Assembly (NCBI GenBank): GCA_031216915.1
Contig: CM062289.1
Location: forward strand, 26,493,533 to 26,557,532
Direction: 5' to 3'
From: Pictodentalium vernedei
Taxonomy: Eukaryota; Mollusca; Scaphopoda; Dentaliida; Dentaliidae
Length of the DNA: 64,000 nucleotides
In this document: positions 55,420-64,000 of the stretch, piece after piece
How positions within the stretch are numbered: the first letter of the stretch is position 1
How the letters are laid out: the number at the start of each line of letters is the position of its first letter
Made by a program: the position numbers and the translations under genes
Notes under the pieces: generated by a model
What the model was told of the DNA's origin: nothing
Database searches by the model: none
What the model saw: the letters and a program-made list of their open reading frames with translations, nothing else

Positions 55420-55965
55420 AAATGTTTTAATTCTATACCGTATACATACAGACAGCATCGAAAGAAAACCTCTCTCAGACGCTCGCATTCTTACCCGCAA
55501 TATGTAGCCAATGGCGGCGCCTTCCACCCTATATATCCAGGGGAGTGGTCAGTTCATATAGTTTTAATACTATTCGTTAGGATGACTTTTTATTATTAAT
55601 ATAGTTCACAACCTCCCTTAAAATATTCAGAATTCATCACTCAACATGGATCATTACATATTGCTATCGTACCGGCACGCTTTCTTCGCAGGACTGAGAA
55701 ATTGTGGTGTTTAAATTGGAATTGTGAAGGAAGTAAGCCGTTAGAAGGAAAGGCACTATGTTCATTTATTTTATAAATCTGACATGTGTAAATAAACGAG
55801 TTGTCAGATCAGGAAGAAAATCGAAAAGTAAGTGTGTTGTGTGAAGCAATGCAAAGACGTCTCCCTCCACTACTTCTCCAGTGCTGTGCCAGTGGAGCCG
55901 CGATAGTGGGGGTAAATATTGGATGTTTTCAGAATGTAAATGGAGTCACCGCAATTACCGTGGGC
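55420..55965. other. Unassigned stretch
   Basis: No family or gene recognised. Confidence 0.4.
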
Positions 55966-55969
55966 CGTG

Positions 55970-56140
55970 CCAACCGTTACTTATTCCCTGTTCCTTATTC
56001 GACATTCGTTATCAACCGACCACCGTTCCTTATTCCCAGTTCCTTATTCGACATTCGTTATCAACCGATACAATCGGTTGATAACGACTGTCGAATAAGG
56101 AACTGGGGATAAGTAAGGGTTGTCACGTCCGTAATTACCG
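55970..56140. repeat. Palindrome O, copy 2, with duplicated left arm
   Basis: CCTTATTCGACATTCGTTAT occurs twice (near 55990 and 56042) before the single inverse ATAACGACTGTCGAATAAGG. The outer pair CAACCGTTACTTATTCCC / GGGATAAGTAAGGGTTGTCA matches R copies 3 and 4. Confidence 0.8.
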
Positions 56141-56765
56141 TTACCCCGGTCATTTTGATATGCCGATTCGTTATTTAAATAAATCGCGCTAAATATCATT
56201 TAACCCTTTTATGATAGTTTCTATGACCCCAAGAATCTATCAGGGGGCATTAGGTTTTCAACATGTCCGTCCATCCGTCGTCTGGCGTCCGTCGTCCGTC
56301 CGTTAACTTTTGATTTCCGTCATATAACTAAAGAACCGTTTATTTGATCAAATCATAATCTTAGGGGTAACGTGTGTATGACAATGCTTCTTTTCGATTT
56401 TGGTTCAGCGAGCCAATTCGATATTGAATTTGGTTTCCGTCCAATAACTACTGAATGCCGTCTTTCGCAACGAAACTTGGAATGTTCAAAACAATTTATT
56501 TAACATATCAGTAAACTATAATTAAGAATTGAATGAAATTTTTATAATCTTCATTGGAGTATGAACTTGTGGGAATGGGTACGAATTGTATGAATCCCGA
56601 ATCCACTTTACTTTAGGAACTCTGCGTCGAAAGAGGTGGTAGTAACGTGACCAAAGGGCTGCAAGTATTATTTGTATTTCGAGATATATGGACACTTATT
56701 AAGGAACAAATATTTGTTTTATTGTCAAGTAATGAGTCATGTGACCTCTATAATTGCGAAAGAAT
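56141..56765. other. Unassigned stretch with CCGTCC-rich patch
   Basis: CATGTCCGTCCATCCGTCGT and related short repeats at 56262-56310; otherwise nothing recognised. Confidence 0.4.
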
Positions 56766-56771
56766 TACATA

Positions 56772-58359
56772 CACCTGGAACTTTGAACACCCCCTGAAAT
56801 GTTTCATGACAGCGAAGTTGCTGTTACTGATTATTATGTTTTAATGATTGCTATATCTTTCAGTACATTTCATCTGTTGAAACATGATGTTTCTGGTTGA
56901 TAGCGTACCCCAAACACCCCCTCGTCCACTTGAAGCAAGCTTACCACGAATGTCACGAAAACACTATCATCCACATGAAATATCTGGATAAAAAACAAAT
57001 TGTCACTTCGTTTATCAATAAATGTTCACATAGCAAGGAGGAGACTATCAGAGGCACTGAGATGTCAAATCGTCGGCATGCATGCGACAGGCATGTCATC
57101 CAAAGCTATTGGAAGGCAACTCGGCTATAGTCATTCTGTCATCAGCAGACTTGTCCGAAAACATCAACAAACCAACGATGTTAATGACCGACCAAGGCCT
57201 GGACAACCCCCAAAAGACCTCTCTTCGCGAAGATCAGAGTCTGGCACGCCTCGTTAGGCGTGAACCCTTTGCTTCAAGTGGGGTTTTGAAACGCCTTTGG
57301 CTCCTCAACAGGCGTTTGTGCAACAGAACTGTCCGAAACGGTCTCATAGTACTGGGTATGAGGTCCAAAAGGGTCATCAAGCCTCCAGCTCTGTCCGATC
57401 ATCATCAGAGACGACGTTTGGGGTGGATGGTATATGGCACGACAACATTGGAATCTCAGGACTTGGAGGAGAGTCCATTGGTCAGACGAGAGTAGGTTCC
57501 TGCTTCACGTCACAGATGGTCGCAGAAGAGTGTGGAAGCATAGAAATATTGCTTACATGTCCAGGAACATCCTTCCTTATCGTTGTGGATCAGTAATGAT
57601 CTGGGGATGTCTCTCTCATGATTGTAAACTTGATATGGTGACTTTACGTGGGAATCTCAATGGTCATCAGTACATTCGGGACATTCTCAATCCGGTTACC
57701 GTGCCTCATTTTGACAGCCACCCGTTGGCTACTCGCCCTGTATTCATGGCGACAATGCAAGGCCACATCGTTCTGTGAGAGCATTCCTTCAGAACAACGA
57801 TATATACAACACCACCTTGGCCTGCAATGAGCCCCGATTTGAATACCTTGAAACACATTTGGGACTTTCTTGGACGTCGAGTGCAAGCAAGGGATTCGCC
57901 TGTACAGAATTTGGCCTCTTCGGAAGCTGCATTGATTGAGAAGTGGCAGCAATTGCCTCTGAACCGTATCAGAAGGCTCACTGGTAGCATTAGGAGGAGG
58001 GTTCAGGCTGTCATCCGGGCACGTGGTGGATACACTCGCTACTGCCGTCAGACACTGCTATCGTGTTCAGGAGATCATAAGTTACAATTTTGTCAGTTAT
58101 TTCCGGCATTGTTTCATCATGGACCGTTCCAGCAATTGTCGGGAGAACATTTTCCATCAAACTCATTAGTGACAGATATGTGTAATTATCGTCTTTAAAA
58201 TACTGCATATTTTCACCATTGTGTTGTCTTTCATTTCAATAGACATTCTTTCTGCAAACAATCACTTTTGGCCATCTGAAAGATAGCATGGAAGTAATGA
58301 CAGTTTCTATTAACACCACTGCGAAAAAAAACAGGAGGTGTTTAATTAAGTTCCAGGTG
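56772..58359 (+). mobile_element. Tc1/mariner transposon, 1588 bp, inactive
   Basis: TA at 56770-56771 and 58360-58361 flanks inverted termini CACCTGGAACTTTGAACACC and, at the right, GGTGTTTAATTAAGTTCCAG then GTG. The size is typical of Tc1 elements. It encloses a frameshifted transposase on the plus strand. It is the only autonomous-type DNA transposon in the window, but its termini differ from those of the TA-inserting MITEs A, F and G. Confidence 0.93.
57000..58198 (+). pseudogene. Tc1-like transposase, frameshifted and catalytically changed
   Basis: Family role: binds terminal repeats by two N-terminal helix-turn-helix domains and cuts and pastes with a DDE/DD34E nuclease. Seen here: an N-terminal HTH segment in the frame starting 57000 (GMSSKAIGRQLGYSHSVISR), then a switch to a second frame (RREPFASSGVLKRLW) and a third (HWSDESRFLLHVTDGRRRVW). 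The first catalytic Asp is the codon at 57485. The second, in a DNARPH motif at 57751, is out of frame with its upstream part after a small deletion. The third motif, SPDLNTLKHIWD, has Lys (57851-57853) where the family has the catalytic Glu. The C-terminus keeps RRRVQAVIRARGGYTRY. At least three frameshifts plus this substitution mean no active enzyme. Confidence 0.93.
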
Positions 58360-58364
58360 TATAT

Positions 58365-59040
58365 TATGTTGGAAATGTTGATAAATGAAAATTAAAACTC
58401 ACCTAAAATTGTGTTTTTAATTCCCATCAAAACCTCCCCAGTACAGGATTAATATATGTGTAAATGTTCCCCGATTCAGATTCTTTATTCACGGTACACA
58501 TACATGTAAAATGGTTGCAAATAAACATATTGCACAAATGTAATGAGAAGTATACCGTGGGAAGTGGCATAGCCAGAATGGCTGTCTACCTGCAACCCCC
58601 TGGAAGAAGATGGGGTGATTGCAAACAGACTGTGACTGAAAGAATGAACTGAGAGCCAATTATGTGACACATGATGGAGAATGGCGATCGAATCATTACT
58701 TTTCTGAGATTAGAGTATTAGCGTTTCATTTTCGCCAGCGGAAAGACGGTGATTCAAGGTAGGCAAGAAGCAACCTGCCTATAGGACTCCCTCCACTACT
58801 TATCATAACACCCGAGGGCGGCAACAAGTCCCATCGTGAAGTTCGTATCGTTTAGACTGCGACAAAGAGGTTGGTCATGATGTTTGGGCGTGATGTCTAC
58901 GTTAGCTGCATCATCATCGTAGGATGACGAATGTTATGATTTATTTGTTTAGACTTTTATTTGCAAGTTCTTAATTGTATCCATATAGTATTTTACATAG
59001 CACCACTGTAAGGAGGAAGCGCGACAGGTTGCACAAGACG
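58365..59040. other. Unassigned stretch
   Basis: No repeat or gene recognised. Confidence 0.4.
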
Positions 59041-59055
59041 AGGATTCCAGACTTA

Positions 59056-59329
59056 TTTATTTATTGATATTTAAGGTCTCATATTTATGCACAATGGCTA
59101 ATCATGACCGTGACAGTTTTACGGGTGGAGGAAGCCGGAGTACCCGGAGAGAACCACCGAGCAACGACGAGCAGCTGCCAGCTCCCCAACATCGTAACTC
59201 CGCACTGCAGCACAGGCAGGGTTAGATTGGTTGAAGACATGCGCACCATCGACGTGCAGTACGCCTTAGTACACGGCGTCATCGTGCCCCCACGCGGGCA
59301 ATGGGGGTGAAGTGTCTTGCCCAAGGACA
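59056..59329 (-). mobile_element. SINE copy 10, 5'-truncated with clear target duplication
   Basis: GATTCCAGACTTA flanks it exactly (59043-59055 and 59330-59342). The element ends at CTTGCCCAAGGACA, before the head, so reverse transcription stopped early. The tail belongs to the TTAAGGTC-type shared with R elements. Confidence 0.9.
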
Positions 59330-59637
59330 GATTCCAGACTTAGACGCGGACCACGACTTTGACAATTTACGAAGTTTACGAAGTGCAATCAGGGCAGTAG
59401 GGATTGTTGAAGCTGACATAACTGGAATATGAGGAAATGAATGTGGAAGTTAACTTGTTCTTAAGCACGCCTCTGTCGCTAATATTACGAGTTGTGTCGT
59501 CCAGAGCATTCCATAGTTTCGGGAAGGAGTATAAAGGAAATTTATCCAAAGTTTGGGTCCGTGTTTTTTCTATGTATAGGAGGCCCGACTGTCTAGTTCT
59601 CCTACCAGATGGATTGTCAGTAATTTTAAATATACCA

Positions 59638-59935
59638 TAGGCCTGAGGTGGAAGTAAGTATGGCCCTCCCATCGGTGGAGCTTTGGGGGCCCCCGATCCC
59701 CCACCAATGGGAGGGACTATACCCACCCCACCTCAGGCCTACGGTATACCCCTCCCATTGGTGTGAGTTTGGGTGGGGTAGGGGGCTCCCCCAAGAAAAT
59801 TTTGACAATTTGATACCCTGAGAATGAATCTGGGTCCCTCTGGTGCTTTCATTTTCCCATTTTGAAGTGGACCACTGTAATTTTTAGGGGACATGGCCCC
59901 TCTACCCGCCCCCTCCTGGCTACGCCACTGATGGG
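59638..59935. mobile_element. hAT-like fragment V2 with palindrome W
   Basis: The right end CCTGGCTACGCCACTG is a hAT-type terminus on the minus strand. GTGGACCACTGTAATTTTTA resembles V1. Palindrome W (59638-59745) pairs TAGGCCTGAGGTGG with CCACCTCAGGCCTA and CCCTCCCATCGGTGG with CCACCAATGGGAGGG. No left boundary found. Confidence 0.65.
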
Positions 59936-59939
59936 TCTG

Positions 59940-60465
59940 GTGAAAAAAAAGGGATACACATCTGTACAACTACATGGATGAATGTCATGGCGCCCATTTT
60001 ATGAGTGAACTGTTATGACCGCATGCCTTACTAAGCTATCTTAGGCCACGTGCTTTGGTCAGTCAGCTTGCTACCACAGTATTATTCCTTGTCGACAAAG
60101 ACCTGTGATTAAAGGGTTAGGAATTATTGAACTACTCCTACTTTTGTAAGATCGATTCATAATCTTAAAAACTGGACGGTTGTGACAACGTGTTTCTAGT
60201 ACACGTGCTTGTTCACATCCAGCTTCAGACAGATAACACGGTGATAAGCGCGATAGGAATAGCAGAAGATACACGTTTTATTTAACTCATTGTACCCCAA
60301 ACCTAACAATTCGCAGTCTCGAGTGTGTATCTCATTCACGTCTGTCCGAGATTTGAGAAATGTTCTAGTGAAGTCCTAAAACATCTAATCTGAGTTTCGT
60401 GTATGATCGGTTAATAAGTTGGAAAGTCTGATAGTAACTTGCCGCACCATGCGGCTCCCTCTGGG
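59940..60465. other. Unassigned stretch
   Basis: No repeat or gene recognised. Confidence 0.4.
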
Positions 60466-60471
60466 CACTTG

Positions 60472-60785
60472 CAGTTAAAACTATTAGTCCTGTTATGAAA
60501 TGCGCACAAATAGCTCGTCGATCTGCACGTTAATCTGCGCGTTATGACTATAGTAAGGCTATCAAATTCTGTGCATATGGCCTGTGCACAAACAATGTTT
60601 CAGCCAATGGACCTCCGGGTAATCCGGAGGTCCATTGGCAGAAACATTGCCTGTGTTTGCTATGAGTAACCGGGAGAACCTGCCGTGCTTTGGATGCCAT
60701 TCGATATGGCAATTGCGCGCAATTCCTACGCGCAATTAAGCCTAGATAAGCGCACTGTTCGTGACAGGACTTCTAGTTTTAACTG
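60472..60785. mobile_element. Family A MITE, copy 19
   Basis: 314 bp. The left flank reads TTGCAGTTAAAA instead of TACAGTTAAAA, the right is canonical TA. Core has one weak pair (GGGTAATCC). Confidence 0.91.
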
Positions 60786-60813
60786 TAGATAACGAACGTA
60801 CAATACCATATAA

Positions 60814-61548
60814 AGCTAGGCGTACATTGATGCGGTTACTACAACACATTTTTTCGGATCCGATCGGCGGATGTATTTGCCGTCTAAAACCACCCGCACA
60901 TGCATGCGATTTGGTTGCGTTGTGGCCATACGAAAGCTGTCCGAAAGTAGTGAGTTTGAGCCTTTTATTACACCATGGATAGCGAGGAGGAAGGTTGTGA
61001 TTTTTTGATATTGGCCGTTTCTATTACCACAAAAAGGTCATGAAAAAGAGAAAGAATAGAAGAATGTGGGTCCATAAGATTAACCTCTTCCGGAAAGAAA
61101 AGGTTGTGTTTACGGTTTAGTTCACTCATGCCCGAACTGTACAACGATGAAGAGAAATGCTGTCGTGGTAGTGTATATGCTGGCTATTATACAAATAAAG
61201 GCCGGGGGCTGACTAACCCACATAGATCTTCAACCTCTTGGGATTTTATTGTAATAGCACGAGGCATTGTGATCTCTAAAACTGGAGTGGTATTTACAGA
61301 ATGACGTAAAAAAGAAGGAATTTCCCCTGAGGTAGGATTCGGAACGACGAATTTTACCGGAGAGAAAATACCAACATTTTCTCGCCGATTCGATTCGTAG
61401 TGATGATTGAGATTCGTACCGCAACCACACCCATGTGCAGGTGTCAGTGCATTCCTGTATTGATTTTCTCTCTGACAGTCGGATGCGGTAGAAACATCGC
61501 ACCGGAGCCAAGATTCGTCGCCACAACCGCATCAATGTGCGCCTAGCT
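60814..61548. mobile_element. PIF/Harbinger-like MITE Q
   Basis: 735 bp, AGCTAGGCGTACATTGATGC to GCATCAATGTGCGCCTAGCT, with TAA on both sides (60811-60813 and 61549-61551). A 3-bp TWA duplication is typical of PIF/Harbinger. Further inside, GATTTGGTTGCG and CGCAACCACACC suggest terminal repeats longer than 100 bp, diverged. No transposase. Confidence 0.78.
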
Positions 61549-61551
61549 TAA

Positions 61552-61880
61552 CCCTTCGAACCCCCGTTTCCTGGAATGGTATCGCCTTTGTGCACAAATA
61601 CAGTGAGATGGGTCAGTCCAACGTCAAAAAACAGAAAGGTATCAGAACACATCTATCCACGTGGGAGGGGTGACATGGGGTTGTTTAACCTCGCCATTAA
61701 AAATATTGGGGGACGAAACAACATGGAGGGTCGGATTCGGGCATGGGCCAAACTCGGCTCGCAGAGCTGAGTTAGGATCGCACTATGATTTTCTTCCCTG
61801 CCGAGTGAACTCGAAATGTAGGTTTGTTCTTCGTTAGGTGTGATTCCTAATCACTTCAGGCTGCGGAAAGGAAACAATGA
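61552..61880. other. Unassigned stretch
   Basis: Nothing recognised. Confidence 0.4.
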
Positions 61881-61899
61881 TTAAAGTAACAACGATTCT

Positions 61900-62735
61900 T
61901 TTATTTGCATTTAAAATAAACTCATTCCATATTCAAATCATTTAGCAATTTTATCAACACAAATCAAAGACTTATCACAGGGGTTAAATAGTTTTTCATC
62001 AATTCAGTCTATCTATAGCTCTGTACTGGCGCTATAGTACATTCTCAAACTGTCACTGTCGCGGGCTCGCAACAGAAGCGTAAAACACCGAGTCTTAATC
62101 TTTTGCGTCTGTGCGCGTCTGCAGCTCTGACTGCCGGGGGATCCCGACTAGCAATGTTAATTACCTTGTGGCAACACAGATTCAGTTTATCCACTCTGTC
62201 GGCTAGTTTAGCAAATCTACGTCACATACCTTATACATGTGTCCTTTGATAGAACTCTCCTTGAATGTTCCTGTCCTTTGAAATACACACAGTTCATGCA
62301 GAACTCACAACTTCAGTATGTGCTTCGAGCTTGCGCGAATTGTCACTGTCGACCCTGAGTCGATATTCACAGCACTCTGATACTAAAACAGACTACTACG
62401 CGATCAACATCTGCGTTCCTAAGGGTTAATACCACAATACAACAGCCTACACTTTGAGACAGGTGCGAGTCGATCCTCGCTAATGACATCTAAACTTAGC
62501 CGTTTCTTGGGTTCGTAATCAACTCTCTAAATTCTGGCTTGTAGCCCTCATACGTCCACCTAATCAGATAATAGCGGCGAACAACGGAGAATCGTGGATT
62601 GCCCAGCAATTCCACTCTTACGAGACCCAATATGGCGTCTCCTATTCGGCTGAACACAAATCACACCCCTATACGGTCGGAACCCAAGTCTCCATCAAAT
62701 AGCTTGTTCCCCACACTTTATATCTCGTCTTGTGA
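61900..62735 (-). other. Possible LTR or short transcription unit on the minus strand
   Basis: Read on the minus strand, a TATA-like GAGATATAAAGTG (about 62718-62730) is followed about 800 bp later by AAATGCAAATAAAAGAATCG, a polyadenylation signal with GTTGTTACTTTAATC downstream. A splice-donor-like CATGTATAAGGTATGTGAC lies between. That arrangement fits either a solo LTR or a short spliced gene. No inverted TG/CA ends, target duplications or primer-binding site could be fixed. Confidence 0.3.
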
Positions 62736-63695
62736 TGATCATATAGCAATATATCAAGATGCCTGAACATGGCACACGGCATTTCTGAAGAGAAAATCAC
62801 CTCGCGCCAATGCATAGGCTATCAAGCGTATCCCGAAAAATAATATACTTGACAGCCGTGATGATTGGAATTCATTTATAAGTGCCAGTCGATGATAACA
62901 GGAAGACATCTTATTCTGACTAGTAATATGCCAAAAAAGTATCCCACTGTGAATCGCCTAAGGCTAATTATCTAATTATAACGTGTGTGTACTGCACAGA
63001 GAGAACAAATATATACATATATTTGAACTTGAAGGTAGGGGTTAGGGGCCTCCTCCCTTTTAGACTGGTTTTGCCCTGTCAGAAGGATAAAATAATAACT
63101 GCAGTCTGCAGCAGTGCTAGACTGCCCTTATTATTTTATTATCAATGGCCCGTGTGTATAGACCTCTTATAATAAGACAGAACTGGGACGAAATTATGCC
63201 TTATACCGACAAATCGGTCTTACGAGTTGAAAGGGTGAAGTCAGATGTAAATATAATTTACATAAACAAAGGATATGTCCATCGCTTTAGCATTGACAGC
63301 CCATGACCGATTTTGTTATGAGTATTCTCTCTCACTCAATATGTAAATTTGACGCAGAAGAAAGTCGTGCCTTTGTGAACAAATTAGGTCCATTTCGATT
63401 AAGATTAGTATTATAATCGTGGAGGAATATTCGTATTTACCTCTCTGAGTAATTTAAGGTCTCTATTTTGAACTCTGATCTGTTCGCAAATTAAATATTG
63501 GGCTTATACTGCCTCGATATGAATCCAGAAGACAAGCACTAAGGTCACGTTTCTGCAAGGTAGTCTCAAAATCAAATCATGCGGCCTTGGTAATGTAATG
63601 CATTCGCACCTTTTTCAGTTCTGGGAACTGGAAAAGGTTTGAAATAATTATATTATGATACATGGATCCCGAGGTCCAAGTGATTTGGTTTTTAC
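62736..63695. other. Unassigned stretch
   Basis: A small inverted pair (AGACTGGTTTTGCCC; CAGTCTGCAGCAGTGCTAGACTG region) but no family or gene. Confidence 0.4.
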
Positions 63696-63699
63696 ATTG

Positions 63700-63931
63700 C
63701 AGTCGCTGTGGACTGGTCGTAATCCACGGGTGGGAGTGTCAACGCAAGCGTTTACCAAGTACTATAAATCTTCAACAGCAAAATTTTAATTAATGAAGCA
63801 CCGGGTTGTACCCGGTGCTTCATTAATTAAATTTTTGATGATTATTCCTATAATTAGTGTTTGGAATCCAATATTTTTGCGTCCGTAGAAATATTACCCA
63901 CTCGTGGAAAATGACCAGTCCACGTCGGCTG
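63700..63931. mobile_element. Foldback MITE G, copy 4
   Basis: CAGTCGCTGTGGACTGGTCG to CCACGTCGGCTG followed by TA. The core TTAATGAAGCACCGGG / CCCGGTGCTTCATTAA is perfect. The left flank has lost the TA (TTGCAG). Confidence 0.88.
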
Positions 63932-63965
63932 TAATGTACATGTACATGTCTTGATTGTGCTAGAA

Positions 63966-64000
63966 CAGGGCCGTATTAAGCTAGTGCGTGGCATGTAGCA
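63966..64000 (+). mobile_element. Start of a hAT element cut by the window edge
   Basis: CAGGGCCGTATTAAGCTAGT matches the terminus of the hAT element at 42971 (inverse of its right end CAGTGCCGTATTAAT). Only the first 35 bp are present. Confidence 0.6.

Overview
The window reads as animal nuclear DNA, probably from a marine invertebrate, and it is almost entirely non-coding. It is AT-rich, has no dense open reading frames, no bacterial-style operons and no intact host gene that I can recognise. The SINEs carry a body containing a 'CTTGCCCAAGGACACAAC' block that I associate with marine deuterostomes and molluscs. That is a memory-based impression and cannot fix the phylum.

Repeats dominate. 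The commonest is family A, a roughly 314-bp palindromic MITE with TA target duplications and CAGTTAAAAC termini. It has 19 full or partial copies from position 1 to 60785. Around it lie at least a dozen other foldback families (named B to X here), each built around a near-perfect palindromic core of about 35 to 150 bp. There are also hAT-like elements with 8-bp target duplications, a PIF/Harbinger-like element with a TAA duplication, and one dead 1.59-kb Tc1 transposon with a frameshifted transposase (56772-58359). A set of mosaic SINEs has tRNA-like or 5S-rRNA-like heads on one body. A second short retroelement family (R) shares a tail with some of them.

Layout: 0-11 kb holds many A copies, B, the U and G' foldbacks, two D elements and a 157-bp tandem array carrying nuclear-receptor-like half-sites. 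11-17 kb is mostly unassigned with scattered G, R, E and SINE copies. 17-31 kb holds nested J, A, H, K and SINE insertions. 31.7-34.2 kb is a 74-bp minisatellite. 34.6-36.3 kb is a large inverted repeat followed by a tandem foldback. 38.4-48.3 kb contains an inverted duplication of a composite segment, plus R elements that give empty and filled sites for other insertions. 47.7-49.1 kb has two further minisatellites. 53.1-53.9 kb is a foldback element whose centre has become a 20/83-bp array of self-complementary units. 56.8-58.4 kb is the Tc1 element. 60-64 kb holds A, a Harbinger-like MITE, a possible minus-strand LTR or transcript end, and G.

The most interesting theme is that palindromic cores seem to behave as units of their own. 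The same core sits in families with different termini (A and F; G and G'). Arms of cores are more alike than the flanking arms. In at least two families the hairpin loop has grown into a minisatellite, with intermediate steps visible in the same window (1, 2, 3 and about 30 loop units in family H).
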